64,000 nt of DNA, from NCBI RefSeq assembly GCF_020921035.1, contig NC_063155.1, positions 29,319,294-29,383,293 on the forward strand, read 5' to 3'. Source of the DNA: Rhodamnia argentea (taxonomy: Eukaryota; Streptophyta; Magnoliopsida; Myrtales; Myrtaceae). How positions within the stretch are numbered: position 1 is the first letter of the stretch; every line of letters begins with the position of its first letter. The position numbers and the translations under genes were made by a program. Under the pieces are notes generated by a model, which was given only the letters and a program-made list of their open reading frames with translations, ran no database searches and was not told where the DNA came from. Below are positions 35,065 through 48,057 of the stretch, in pieces.

Positions 35065-35115
35065 GCACGGTGCCTAGTTTTTTTTTTTTTTTTGGTCATA
35101 GCACGGTGCCTAGTT
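35065..35115 (-). mobile_element. Minimal poly(A) retroposon insertion with 15-bp target-site duplication
   Basis: GCACGGTGCCTAGTT at 35065-35079 is repeated exactly at 35101-35115. Between them are only a T run and GGTCATA, which is TATGACC plus poly(A) on the minus strand. Confidence 0.75.
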
Positions 35116-35370
35116 GAGGATTTATATATCTAGCTATATCTTGCATCCGATTCAAAAAGCTTTCTCCATTGAAGTATTTAAGACGGGGCTTGAAGCCTTC
35201 GGAAAATCTTCTCCTTTTGCTTTTCTTCTTCCTATCGAGGTAGCTTCTCTTCTTACTTTGCTTAATCAGATGAGTGACGACGCACCTCAAAGGGGGCGGG
35301 CGCCGGGCCTTCTTTCTTTGAGTCACTCGCTCCGGGGATATCTTCTTTTCTTTCGTATGGATGGGACTAA

Positions 35371-35483
35371 ATTGCCTAACCAAACCACTTCACTAGAGTT
35401 GCAAACATAGCTCAGTATTCTGCATCTGCACTGGATTTAGATACAGCATCCTGCTTTTTGCTCTTTTGGGAAAAAAGATAGTC
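35371..35483 (-). pseudogene. Ty1/copia polyprotein remnant (RNase H region)
   Basis: Minus-strand translation from 35483 gives DYLFSQKSKKQDAVSKSSAD, then AEY, a stop, AM, and after a frame shift SSEVVWLGN. The KSKKQ...S-SSA-AEY-AM...W-L order is the copia RNase H signature, where a family member would have AEYRAM. The stop codon and shift show that it is dead. No LTRs were found near it. Sequence on either side is unassigned. Confidence 0.75.
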
Positions 35484-37583
35484 TCAAAGGAAGACAAAAA
35501 GTCCAGGCTATTCAAAAAACGAAGTGAAAGGTTACGAACTCACTCTTCTTTACAGATTATTAAATAGAGTTATTACTAATTCTCTTGTTTCAAGAAATCA
35601 AGGTTCCAAAGTCACTCCCAATTCCACTTAAAAGAATCAACCTTATTGCCTAGAACCTGTAACAAATTTTTGTGTTTTTGTTGGTATATGTTTTCTCACG
35701 ACCTCACATTATTCTATGGCGATCGATGAAGAATGTATAATCTGAAACCACTAGTCTAAATTTTTATTTTTTACGATATTTATGACCGATATTTTTTGCT
35801 TTCTTAGTTTTTTATAATTAAATGTGATTCACTGCAATCGCTCAGCATAAAATACGGGTGGTGTCTGAATAGATCCTCAAACCTGTGACAAGATAAATTC
35901 CATGTTCTAAAAAAATGAAAAATATATTCCAACGAGTAGATTCCATATTCTAGATAGAACATGTACTGAACCTAAAATTTATCACCCCTATGAACTATGA
36001 TTGCCTAAGTACGCCAAGATGGAGAGAGAACAAAGAGAAAAATGGGATTAGGGTTTTGGTTAGTGAGTACGTAATTTTTTCACAAAAGGCGTGCATTTTG
36101 GCTAATTCAAGGTATTCTTGATGGTGTGACTTAATTGGGATCTTCCCGTTGGTTGCTAATGTCATGTGTGAGTAAGAACCTCCAACGTAAAAGTTACCAA
36201 ATGGAGGAGTCTCCATATGCTATAGGAAAGATGAATCCAGTTCACAAATAATACGAAGAGAAATAATTATAATTAGTGATCATCATGGGACTCAATCTTC
36301 AAGAGTTTTCGACTCGCAATATACCATTACTTCAACAGTCACCCAAATACTATTATGCTAGCAAAATCCTAATACAAAATCTTCTTGACATGCTAAGATG
36401 ACTTCATAGGGATGTCGCATAAAATGCGAGATATGAAACGCAGCACGGGATGTATCAAACTTGATTCTAATGTCATGTTAACCATGTTAAAGTGAGAGAG
36501 AATTTTCAATCGAAAGCCTAAATACGTCACATGGAGATTGGAAACATTCTTGAATTTGATCCTTACATGTTCTCTCTATGGAATGGCTTCATCACTCACT
36601 TTTGGTAATGTAATACTTTCACGTGGCCGGTGAACAGCACCGCCCAGAGCAGGTCTCACAGGCAGCACAGGCTCTCAGTGTACCTCAGTTACAGTGAGAC
36701 TTCTTCTTCTGCCCTCGTTCTTCCCACCAAAACGCTTGGGGCCTCTCGTGTTTGTCAGAGAATCCTAAGCACCACCTAAAATTAAACCAACTTCTCACCC
36801 TCCTCCCCTATTTTTTTCTCTTTCAAAATCATCTCGATCGCTGTCGTTATCAGCAGTAGCTGACAAGAACATCGGCATGTCGTTCTTGTTTTCTTCTGCT
36901 AAAAGAGCTCGTGTTCACCTGCTGTTTTCAACCCACCGCGGGGATGTCGAGGTCACTCCCCGGCCACTTCATACTAAACGATGCCGCAAAGTTTTAAGTC
37001 GGACCTGAACAGAAACCCTGATGGAGATTACGTCGATAATCCAGGAAAGAAAAAACGACGGTATCGTGTTTGACAGAAATAATTAAAATGGCAAACCACA
37101 CTTTCATCTTCCGGCAACTTAAATTATTAAAAAAAATTGACGGCGATTTCACAAAATCTTATATGATATTAGAGCGAGAGGTCATGAATACAAATATTTT
37201 CAGGTCTCCATTTATTCACGCTAACATTGTTCAACAAGCACCCGGAAGAGAGTAACTATCGGATACGTACACAACGATACACAAGTATCTCTAATTAGTA
37301 ATTGCGTCTGATGAACATCGGGTGAACTGAATTTGTCTAAAAAAGATTTGCAGAACCCCCAAAGTTAAAAATTCTCCCCGCAGCTCGAAGTTGACTGTAC
37401 ACACGTGAACAACGCTATTATTGGAAGTTGGAACTTGCTGGTGTGGTCCGTACATCACTGAGCCCAGACAAAACAATCACGTTGAGGGATTTAAAAAAGG
37501 TGGCCACTTGCTTCCCGGACAGCAGTTTTTGTATTGGTTTCACTGAAGGATGTGCTCAAAGACCTATTGACTTCTATTTAATT
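35484..37583. other. Intergenic, no gene recognised
   Basis: AT-rich with short frames only. 36600-36800 has a pyrimidine-rich, promoter-like texture with several ACC(A/T)-type words, but no coding sequence that could belong to it is seen. Confidence 0.45.
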
Positions 37584-37697
37584 GACAGTGTGGTGCCAAA
37601 ATTGCTCGAGGCTCCTGTCCTAAAGCCAACAAATATATATATATATATATAGACAGTGTGGTGCCAAAATTACTCGAGGCGCCTGTCCTAAAGCCAA

Positions 37698-37751
<54 letters not shown>
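37584..37751. repeat. Tandem duplication of a 68-bp unit ending in an (AT)n microsatellite
   Basis: GACAGTGTGGTGCCAAAATT starts at 37584 and again at 37652. Each unit ends in CCTAAAGCCAAC followed by AT dinucleotides. The first AT run is short and the second has expanded to about 25 dinucleotides. The two units differ at only a few bases. Confidence 0.85.
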
Positions 37752-37755
<4 letters not shown>

Positions 37756-38396
37756 CTTTGCCGCCCTTATTTAATTAACACGCATCATTAAAACCCATCA
37801 TCAAAATTAAATATAGAAAATGTGACTTTAAGGGTGAGTTCGTCTCGCGAAAAATGAAGGATCTGAAAAATATTTTATCAGAAAAAATGATTGTTTAAAT
37901 CTTTTAGTATAACTAGTCAACGAAGAATATTTTCATCATTGATAACAATCTATGCCTAATTATTTTTATAGGCGATGAAAATATTTTCGTCTATTTATTT
38001 TTCTAAACTTTTCAAATCACTGTTTTTCGCGAAATGAATTTAACATGATTTTTTTTTTTTTTGTGGTTGTTGCTGTTGCTGTTGTTCCAAAGCGAATTCA
38101 ACTGAATGACCAATTAAAGCAACGACAAATCATAAATAACAATCTATGCTTGATTATTTTCGTAAGCAATGAAAAATTTTCATTTCTTTATTTTCGATAT
38201 CATCGAAAAATATTTTTTAATTAGTTATTTTTCGCGAAATGAAGGCGCGCTAAATGTGGAGTGATTTTTTTTTTTTCTCTCTCTCTTTCTTTATTATTAT
38301 TTTGACAGAGTGGATTCAACTCCCAATTAAAGCAGCGAGAAACCTAAGGTGGGGTCTCGTGAAGTGATTAGGCGGAAGTACTCCCAAAAGAACAGG

Positions 38397-38409
38397 CACG
38401 TGCCACGTG
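38397..38409. promoter_or_regulatory. Two adjacent G-boxes
   Basis: CACGTG at 38397-38402 and again at 38404-38409, one base apart, within GGCACGTGCCACGTGG. Paired ACGT cores are the classic arrangement bound by bZIP factors (ABRE type). A CCAAT sits about 50 bp downstream. The nearest annotated gene is GATL, 3.6 kb away, so the target is unknown. Confidence 0.5.
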
Positions 38410-38809
38410 GTCACATGGAGTTCTTTTTGGGGTAGTGGAGTGGGGGGAACGGGGGAACCAATCAGGTGTCAGCCCTGTGCCTTCTTCCACGGCCGGTCCC
38501 ATCTCGGCCGTCCGCATCGATCACAGCTGGACCCTTCTGTACGTACAGCTGGCATTTCACTACTGGGAAGCGGAGGCAAGGCAACGAATCTCGCTCCCTC
38601 CGAGACAATCATCCCAACGTAGCAATGACATTTTGTCGTGTCTGAAGTTAATTTTGTAATTTAATTTTTTTTTTCTCGCATGTCAATTACCTCGTGATCA
38701 ATATGTAAATTTAATTTTTCCGCTGGGCGATGGACTGGCTAAAAAGTCAGTGAAAATAAAATAAAAATTTAAAGAAATACTTAGTTTCATAAGTACGCAT
38801 TGTCATTAT

Positions 38810-38995
38810 TAGATATGGCCAAATGGAACCGGGAGTCTGGAACTGGCCCTCAAGCGCCTGTTCCAATTTCAACCCGTTTTTTTTTTAAAGGGGGGGGAGA
38901 AGGCCTGCTGGAAAAGAGTCGTTAGGGCCCGAAACCGGCAGTTCAGCCTTTTCTAGTAATCGGAACCGCCGATTCGGTCGAATCGGCCACGTCTA
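38810..38995. mobile_element. Small TIR element (hAT-like MITE)
   Basis: TAGATATGGCC at the left and the complement of GGCCACGTCTA at the right form near-matching 11-bp ends around about 186 bp. Inside, GGAACCGG and CCGGCAG/CGGTTC words give further inverted symmetry. An 8-bp TSD is not clear. Confidence 0.45.
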
Positions 38996-41988
38996 GTCGT
39001 ATGCTTATGCCTTCGCCACTTTCGATTACATATTGTGCATGGGATTTTTAGATGAGTTTGGTGGAAATGAAACTCGACACATGAGGTGTTTCGTGTTTGT
39101 TAGAGATAATTAGGAATTATCTTTAGAATATTTAATAATTCTGTTAATTCTATATGTCTTTCAAGATTGCGTGTATTTCTTATTTTGATTGCATGTGTCT
39201 TGATTGATTTATATATTATATTATAGTGACATCATAAAGTACATAAATAAACCGATGTAATCTTCATTATGTATATCGAAATATATGCGAATTTCATAAT
39301 TCTCTCTTCTACTTTATTATTCTCGACTCTGTTGATTGTTTGAAAAATCGGAATTCGCGTAATATGGTAAGTATTGAAGATCCGACTAATAGTTAAGTAA
39401 TATACATATAGTGGAAAGCAATATATTACCAATTGCACATTTCAAAGCTTCCTAATAAAATTCACTATTCCATGTTTGATAAGAAACAATAGAATTAATT
39501 ACTTGACATTTTTTATTTTTAATCAAAGGACTTTTCTATATTATGCATGTTTCTCGCTTGATCATTTTCGGCCATACACTTGCCCATCGATCTAACCGTT
39601 TGGTTTCGATAAGGAACAAGTCGAGCTACTCGTCACCTGCTCGAGATTGGCCTAGTTATTTCCAAATTTGAGAAGCTCGAGTAGCTTGTCGAGCCGAGTT
39701 CGACCCCATAGTATGTGGACTTACGATCGGTGCTCGAACCTAATTGACCGTTTCATTTTTTTACGTGTTTTTTCTATTTTGACGAGGAATGATGTAAAAT
39801 GTAATATCACTATTCAATTATACGTTTACCCTCTAATATAAATTTAAGCACCAACGAAAAGGGCAAGTGCGAGTATTTCTAGCGGATTTGAGTTCTATTG
39901 AGCGAGAAAAGATTACTTAACATGTTTGGTGTTACTTACTTAAAGTAGAGCCAGACTCGAGTGCCCTAAGTTTTGTATCGAGTTGAGCTCAAGCAAAGAA
40001 AAGAAGCCCTCGATCAAGTTCGAGTCCAATTTCAAGCTTCAGTTTCATCTGGAGCCCGGTACTGTATCGGCTCGACTCGCCTCCAATTTTTCCGTTCTTT
40101 TCTACAATTATCGATTTCGATTGATTTTCCATGAAAGGAGATCACGGCATTGCAACGTTCCAATTCCCGTTTCGTCATCGTTCACGTGTGTTTTTTTTCT
40201 CTCTTTCTTTGGGGATTGAAATCGTTCACGTGTCGAAATGTCTAGTCATTTCCGAAATGGACGAGCCAACGAACAGTGGCCCCTTTGCCCATACGAGCTA
40301 TGACTAAGACGGACCTTTAAATTAATTAATCTCGGGCAAACCAAGAGAAAACTCCAAGTCCCAATAACAATATTATTAATACACCGAAATTACAAACAGT
40401 GCACCGCATCTTCATTTTTCCAAAAAGTGCCATTAAGGGGGATTAATCGACTTAATTGATTGATTTGACCAAAAAGAAACTTAACATTGACCTCATTATC
40501 ATTAATGTGTAAATCCACTTTAATTAACGAATATCTTACTAAACGCGTTCGATCATACGACCCCACATCACGGAAGAGAACTAAATGAAATCTTTTACTT
40601 CCATTTCCTCCAATACGAAATTTAATTTTCCTAAAAAAAAGGAAAAAAAAATTCCGGGAATTGCGATTTATCCGAACATTGCCAACCTGGGATTACTACT
40701 CATACGGCCAAGACAAGACATGTTGAACCGTCCGAACATTCTTTCCTTGTCCAAATAATAATCCTAAGAGGAAAAATTATAGAGACAAATTTATTCGTGT
40801 GGGGGTAAATTAGACATTTACTTGTCACGTATATAAGGAAGTGCCCAATTGGAATATCCAATTGAACCTCATGTCGAATGTTGCTTAAATTGCACGGGAC
40901 CAAATTTGACAGAGATTTTAATAAAATTAGACCCCTGCAATTCCGGGCAGCATGCCACTATGATATTCAACTTCTTTTTCGCGTCATAATTTCGCTCCGA
41001 GAAAGCAAACATCGGTCATAAATTAGAACGAGAAATTTAATTCAACGCACCAAAGTCCGCTCTCGATGTCAAATGCGGGAAGGCAAAATGGGGGAAGTAC
41101 GGCGCACGCTAAGTACATTATACCTTCGCTTCTAATTCATCCTTCGAGGACATTATAATAACGAATACGTAACATTAAGTCCTTCTCATTTTAGTTCCAA
41201 AAAATTTCAAAAACATTAAAAAAAAATCCGCAATTTTTTTTTCCTTTACCCTTTTGTTATTGGGATTTCGAGAGGGACGAGAAGATGCCGATCATCGTGG
41301 TTTAATCATGGCTCTAAGTAGAGGCTAAGTAGAATGTAATTTGCCTAATACCATCCGATTAGGCGCATCACACCCACCGCCCGCCAACCCGATAAATTAG
41401 AAGCAAGCTTAGGTGAATATTCCCCAAGGGGGGGAAAAAATTTAAAAAAGGGATCTTAATATTCTTTGCTTGCCACCTGTTTCCAAGTCATTTCGTTCTT
41501 TCCCCATCGAGAAATACGCACAAATCACCTAACTGGGAAATTAATCCTTTTTTGGGAAATAAATCGGCGAATATTAACATGTCAAAGCGACGCCAATCTT
41601 TGATTACATACCATGCTTTTGTCAAATTGCCATAAACCGACTTTTTACCTCGATCTTTACCTTCTCGATCCGATTCGCATTTTACCTCGACCAAGCCCCG
41701 ATCCCCAAGAATTACTGCGGGCGGAAGGATCGAACCCGACCCGAGACCTCTCCGCTCCAATTTCAACCCGTCTTGGAAAGGAAGGACCATTCATGGCGAA
41801 GTAAAAACCTCCCATTTTCACTTCCCCTCGACCTTGCCTGCCCTCGCATTGACTCCATTCTCTCTCTCTCTCTTTTCAATCGAAGCCCATTCTTTAAAAG
41901 CCACAACCATCGTTGTCTCCTACCCCAAGAAGACCCTCTCCTCGCCGGCGATTTCTTGATCCCTTCCCCCCCACAACCGTGCCCTTCC

Positions 41989-43074
41989 ATGGGCACTCCT
42001 CTCCTCCTCCTCCTCATCCTCCTGACCGTGTCGCCCTTATGCTCCGCCATCCGCTCTTTCCCGGCGGCCGCCGACGTCCCCCGGTTCGCTGAGGCCCCCG
42101 AGTACCGTAACGGCCAGGGCTGCCCCGCCGTCTCCCCCGCCTCCTCCTGTGACCCCTCCCTCGTCCACATCGCCATGACCCTCGACTCCGAGTACCTCCG
42201 CGGCTCCATCGCTGCCGTCCACTCCGTCCTCCGCCACGCCTCCTGCCCCGAGAACGTCTTCTTCCACTTCGTCGCCGCCGAGTTCGACCCGGCCAGCCCC
42301 CGTGTCCTGACTCGGCTCGTCCGCTCCACTTTCCCTTCCCTCAACTTCAAGGTCTACATCTTCCGGGAGGACACCGTCATCAACCTGATCTCCTCCTCCG
42401 TCCGCCAGGCCCTCGAGAACCCCCTCAACTACGCCCGCAACTACCTCGGCGACATCCTCGACCCCTGCGTCGACCGGGTCATCTACCTCGACTCGGACCT
42501 CGTCGTCGTCGACGACATTCGCCGCCTCTGGGAGACCCCGCTCCGCGGCTCCCGCGTCATCGGGGCCCCAGAGTACTGCCACGCCAACTTCACCAAGTAC
42601 TTCACCGACGGCTTCTGGTCCGACCCGGTCCTGTCCCGGGCCTTCGGGTCGCGCGAGCCGTGCTACTTCAACACGGGGGTGATGGTGATGGACCTGGCGA
42701 GGTGGCGGGAAGGGGGCTACCGGAAGCGGATCGAGGGGTGGATGGAGGTGCAGAGGCGGCGGAGGATATACGAGCTGGGGTCGCTGCCGCCGTTCCTGCT
42801 GGTGTTCGGGGGGAACGTGGAGGCGATCGACCACCGGTGGAACCAGCACGGCCTCGGGGGCGACAATGTGAGGGGGAGCTGCAGGTCGCTCCACCCGGGT
42901 CCGGTGAGCCTGCTCCACTGGAGCGGGAAGGGAAAGCCGTGGGTGAGGCTGGACGAGAGGAGGCCGTGCCCGCTGGACGGCCTGTGGCATCCTTACGATT
43001 TGTACAGCAGGAGGGGCGGCGAATCCGGTCTCGGATCGGGTCCGGGTTCGGGTTCTGGCTCGGGCTCTTCTTGA
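41989..43074 (+). CDS. Galacturonosyltransferase-like (GATL) family glycosyltransferase, GT8
   Basis: Intronless, 361 residues, the usual size for GATL. A signal peptide or short signal anchor (1-20) leads to a GT8 domain from about 56. Landmarks are [20 protein letters not shown], the DxD metal site in [11 protein letters not shown] (DSD 168-170), [18 protein letters not shown], and HWSGKGKPW (310-318), which binds the nucleotide-sugar phosphate. GATLs act in the Golgi on pectin or xylan synthesis; PARVUS/GATL1 is the best-studied member. Which GATL this is I cannot say. The C-terminus carries a low-complexity Gly/Ser tail (343-361, GSGSGS), probably from codon-repeat expansion. The start at MGTPLL is preferred because it opens into the hydrophobic leader. 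GC at third positions is very high. Confidence 0.92.
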   Translation: MGTPLLLLLILLTVSPLCSAIRSFPAAADVPRFAEAPEYRNGQGCPAVSPASSCDPSLVHIAMTLDSEYLRGSIAAVHSVLRHASCPENVFFHFVAAEFDPASPRVLTRLVRSTFPSLNFKVYIFREDTVINLISSSVRQALENPLNYARNYLGDILDPCVDRVIYLDSDLVVVDDIRRLWETPLRGSRVIGAPEYCHANFTKYFTDGFWSDPVLSRAFGSREPCYFNTGVMVMDLARWREGGYRKRIEGWMEVQRRRRIYELGSLPPFLLVFGGNVEAIDHRWNQHGLGGDNVRGSCRSLHPGPVSLLHWSGKGKPWVRLDERRPCPLDGLWHPYDLYSRRGGESGLGSGPGSGSGSGSS

Positions 43075-46000
43075 GGGACGACATTGATCGGGGTACACGA
43101 GCTATTTGTTGTGAAGAATTGGAGGATTTTCCGAGAGACTCGATGATGATTCTTCGATCTTATATCTTTTCTTGCTTTCTCTCATACATTGTCCAGATTG
43201 ATGATTCTTTGATACGTGTTGTACAGATTGGTTTGGCCACAGTAGGAAAGGATGAAGAACAATCTCTCTTTATTTTTTTTTTCCGGTGGGTGGTGGTGGT
43301 GGGGATTTCCATTTGTTGTGATCGCTGATCATTATTCTCAATATTTTTTTTTTAAGGGGGGTTGTTTAGGTTGGACAATTGATGATTCTTACAGCACTTT
43401 CTTCTTCTTCTTCTTCTTCTGTCATTGTCGTTGTCCAAATTCCATTTCGATTCACAAATTTTAGAGGAGGATGAAGAATAACAAACCATGTTGTTCTTTC
43501 TTTCTGCGTTCTCGCTTGTGTTGCCTATTTTCTTTTTTACCTCTTTAATTTTGCGGAATTTTTTTTTTAATTATTTTGGGTTTTCTTTTTTGATGTTTGA
43601 GTTAGGTGAAGTCCAATCAATACTGACACACTCCCCATATCTCTATCTCTAGTGGTTGGCTTTTGAGCTTGGCAGCAGCAATTAATCAAAGCTGCACTCT
43701 GTTTTGGACAGATCACTACTCTCATTTTCACAATGATCAATGAATGAAACCCCTAAAAAAAGGAGAATAAATTTCGCAAGTTGGAAAAAATCAATTCAAT
43801 ATCTACTTGTCCATGTCCATCGCTCTCCTCATAATTTTTTTTAAAAAAAAAAAAATATAACCCAGAAAAATAAATGAAAAATGATTTGTCCAGCCAGCTC
43901 GCACCGCTCGCGGGTTTCCCTTGGGGCCTCGAGGATTCCTAAATCCACACCTCTGCCCCCCCGGACATTAACATCGACTTGATCAAAAATATTCTTCAAA
44001 ATGTCTTATGAAATTCGTAGCGGTTGCAATGTCCACGGTAATCCTCTGCTTTTCTTGTACGAATTTGCCACGCAAGCGACTGGGTTCTCTCCTCTTCTAG
44101 AGAGCTTAGGAGGAGCCTTTTTGTCCTAGGAATCGATTCCACTTAGCCTACGGCTCTGTAGCTTGCCTTGCTAGTTCGAAGTTTCTTCCAGTCTACGTGG
44201 CACGTCGAGAGGGTTCCAGCGCCGCCAGATCCAATGGTCGTTTGTACAATTCCGCCGCTGATTGACTAAAATCCGTCGGGTTTGCGACGACACCTAAGAG
44301 AAAAGCCGCCAAAAAAAAAAAAAAAGAAAAAGAAGCGAGACACTTTTGGCGGGTCGGCTGGGGACCCAACGTGCCTTAGCGGCTAATCTGGGATCGAAAT
44401 CGAAGCCATAAATCGGTCGTCTTTTGACTTTTGGCGCTTCGTTACGTGCTTTTCACACAACTTGGGGTTCGATCTCCACATGTCCGCACAGCGCTTTCGC
44501 CGGCGCCGAGTGACTCGAACACCGAAATCGAATGATCCGCAGCAGCGATGATTGGGCGTCCGACTGGAGCGGATGATGACGATTCCGCCGTGTTGAATAT
44601 TAGAGATTTCTGATTCGTTGACCTTGTTTTTTGCTGATTAAAAAAATGGGCAGATTTGGCCTCTTTGTTGGGTTAATTTTTACTTCGTATTCAGCAAGCG
44701 GCGGAGGCGGAGCCTTGTTCTCGACTGAACCTGGTTTGACTCCAACCGAAGCTTCGATGAGATCGCCGACGAACCCGAAGCAAAACTTAAATGGCACGTC
44801 GGAGACATTAAAAAAAGAAAAAGAAGCGTTTTTCCCGAAAATATAATGATATAAGCGAAGAATCTTTCTTATTTGTTTTTTTCATTTGCTCATCGTGTAG
44901 CAGTGAAAAGTCAAACGAGAACTTGCAGAGAAAGCTCCAGGTGAGAATGATACTCCTCTCTGCCGAGTTTCTAGGGCAACAGGAAGAAGAAGCCCGCGTC
45001 GACATCGTGTGAGCGTTCAAGATGGATCGGAAACCGCTACATTGGACCGAATGGAGAGTTGCGCCGTGTAAGGTTGTCGAGTTTGCACTGTTTTTTTTTT
45101 AAAGTTGCTATGTCCCGGAGAAACTAATTTTAATGAACATTCCAGATGATGCTTTGACAAACTCTACATGTTCTAATTCATGTCTGAAACAAGTGGGCTT
45201 TATGACAAGATTGTTGGACATACCTCATATTGTGGTGGATAATGTCAGAAACCAGAACAGAAAAAAAGAAAAAGAAAAAGGAGGAGTTGAAAAAAAAAAC
45301 ATTATTTTTCTTTTTGCAAATTAAATGGGCCCAAACACTCGTCAAGTAAAACACCATGGGCCCACCGCCCATCCAGGGGAAACTTGAGAGAGAGGCGAAA
45401 ACCACTTTTCCCTTACGTGGAGACAAAATTACAAGAATGACCTCGGAACATGAGAAGCAAAGCGACTCCTGCCCTTAATGGGCTAAAAAATCGGGTTGCC
45501 TACTGACTCACTTGTCGGCCCAAATGAATGACAACAGTACGAGTACGGATTTGTTTGGCATGTGTTCGTCAATGGAAGGAGAAACACTCCTAACCACAAT
45601 ACTCACCCTTGATGTGATGAATGGTTAGAGACCGGGTAATGACTGCCGAATCAAATGATTACGAATAGACCTGGTCATGGATCTGGCAATTTGCGGGCTC
45701 GCCAAAGCTTAGCCTTAGCCATAAGAGGCTAAGACATTATTGATTGGTTTCGGCAAGGCCATCTAGGGAGAAAGCTTGGCCTAGCCCAGCCCATATTGAA
45801 TTTGTGGATTATAGACAATTTGTGATGGATGGTCTAGGGCGAGAGTTTAGACCCGAGCTTAATGCTCGGGCAGGCCTCGGACCAACCAATTATCAGTTCC
45901 AGTAAAGGAGGCTGCTTGCAAACGATCTTAGCAATGTATGCAATCATCGTCTACAATTGGTGGTTAGTCCCTCGCGCCCAAACCGGACATTTCATAGCAA

Positions 46001-48057
46001 GAGACAGCAGACGGGTCTAAAGGTGTGCAAAAGCAAAGCCAAGTAGGGTATGAGCCAAAAATTTCGACCGAGGATCGACGATCCCTGAACCCCAACATCA
46101 AATAGCAATTAGGATAATAGGATTACCCAAAGAAGTACCTAACCTTGATATGTCTCCGAAGTGGTAGATGATGCTTTGTTAGGGATTTGATTCTAGCTGT
46201 TCTGCTTTCTAGATTGAACTGATTATTTCGAGAGAAGAGCATATGGGGTTAAGATAGGTTAGTGGACGGTTGACTATTGATGAGCTCGGTTGAATCTGGG
46301 TTGGTAAAGACTAAGTGGGTTTTAGTAGAGTGAACTCGATCCATCCATTCGTAACCAAACCTGTACCACTTCTATCTGCAGTTGGGACTCGAGACTTTCA
46401 CGACCAAACTTAAGTTGCTAAGTCCTGGACTAGACCTAAGTTCCCACGACCGGAAACCCAACCCTTTGCAGCTGGACCTAGGTCTTGGGAAATCGGATTT
46501 AGGTCTCTAGTGGCCAGACCCCGGTCACCTGAAGGCTGAGCTCACTTGCTAACATTTATGTTATGGATTATACGAGATCCATGTCGAACAGCGATTTTGA
46601 GGCCATTTCTCTGGTGCCTCGGAAAACTGCCGGATAAAAAAGACCCCATGTCAACTGTTGGATCGTTCAATTTCGGATTATAAAAAATTCAATGTCGCCG
46701 GTTAGATGGGTCACGTTAAAATGGTCAGTGGAAGTTTTCATCGTCCGGTAGGAAAGCCCCTATTTCAGTCCATGGTCATTTTGCCACGAGACCTCAATGG
46801 TCGGAATTTTTTATTCCGACGCACGGAGAAATTGCATTTAGAGATCGGCTGCAAATCTGTGTTCACGCCATACAATCACGAGGGGAGTTTGGACGGCTAC
46901 TCTGCTCCCATGGTCACGTTCCGATGCCTCCAACGACGTCGCTTTCGGCCTTTTGGACATTTCCTGACAATTATTGTTAACTGTTCTGGAGCAACCAAAT
47001 TCAATCCGAGAGGGTCCACAGAGGCCGTAAGTAGGAGGAGATCATTCGATGGAAGACTTCCGTCACATGTGCCATCCCTCGCTCTCCGTCTCTCTCTCCC
47101 GCAGACACACTCTCAATGTGCTTTTCTGGGTGGGCCTTCGCCTTTGCCATGTGCTTTGATTGCTGAGCTCATCACTTCCTAGCTTCTAGTCTATTGGAAC
47201 TCGTGGGGGATGCTTTGATCCTACTGCACTTATTGGCCTCGGAAAATGGTTAAAGAACTGTTGGGTTGGGGCCTTCCATTGCCGCAACTTCTCTCCTCTC
47301 GACTCGACATCGAGCGATCTCTCTCTCTCTTTCTCTCTCTCTCTCAGAGTCCGACTTTCCTCAGTTCCAAAAGAAGTGATTGCAAGATTGTAGTGGAAAA
47401 AGGTGGAAACTTTCCATTGAAACCTAGTTGGGTCGGGGGCCTCCTGCTACCTTTGCAACGGTTTCTTTCTCTGTCTCTCTTACCTTCATCATGGGTTTTT
47501 ACTTCCGTGTAGATAGATGAGTGAGCTTATCATTTGGGGAGTTTCCAGAAGAACCGGAACCAGACAAGCCCCATCTCAGGACTGAAAATGACGAGAAGCA
47601 ATAGAAAAGAAGAGGAGCACATGCTTATGCTATCCTCATCTCTCTCTCTCTCTTCTGAATCGGTTGCAGATATTAATCCTTTCCCTTTTGTCCTCATCCT
47701 GGATGGCTCATTACTTGGTCTCTCACTGTCTCTTAGTAGATAGATTGATGGACTTCCCAGCTGGGCTACAGGTGGCGATGATTTTCGCACAGCTTGCGTG
47801 GCTGGTGAAATAGCTCTGTGGTAAAATTTGAACTTTTGCTGAGGTATGGCTTCTTCCTCTTATGGATCTGTGAAAAGGACTCCCTTTTTGCCCTGTCTGA
47901 TTAAATTGATTCCATTTTAATGCCTGTGCTGGCACTTCATAGTTGACTGCTCAAGGTTTTTATGCCTTGTCTGAAGTTGTTTTAGTTGGGGGTTGTCAAT
48001 AATACTGGGATAAGGTGTCTGAGAATAGTGTGTGGTTCTCGATCTTCATGAAAGCAG
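43075..48057. other. Intergenic; GATL 3' flank and WVD2-like 5' region
   Basis: Poly-T and poly-A tracts, no supported gene. 46420-46560 shows loosely repeated ACCTAGGTC/GACCGG phrases of unknown origin. From about 47080 to 48057 the plus strand is pyrimidine-rich, with TCTCTCTC runs and GT/AG-like sites, fitting a spliced 5' leader of the gene starting at 48058. Confidence 0.45.

Larger units (their letters stand above)
37752..41988. other. Intergenic; upstream of the GATL gene
   Basis: Holds the paired G-box (38397-38409) and a small TIR element (38810-38995). The rest is AT-rich without a supported gene. The part next to 41989 is a pyrimidine-rich leader typical of a plant 5' UTR. The frame of GATL stays open upstream to 41773, but those codons lack family resemblance. 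Confidence 0.45.

Noticed and set aside
41773-41988. Upstream in-frame extension of GATL
   Set aside because: The extra codons are pyrimidine-leader-like and would put the hydrophobic signal about 70 residues inside the protein.
42037-43098. A 353-codon minus-strand frame across the GATL gene, and plus-frame shadows at 42660-43328
   Set aside because: High GC at third positions leaves other frames open. Only the GATL frame shows family motifs.
46706-47182. 158-codon plus-strand frame
   Set aside because: No family resemblance. It precedes the leader of the WVD2-like gene and is not linked to it by a convincing splice.
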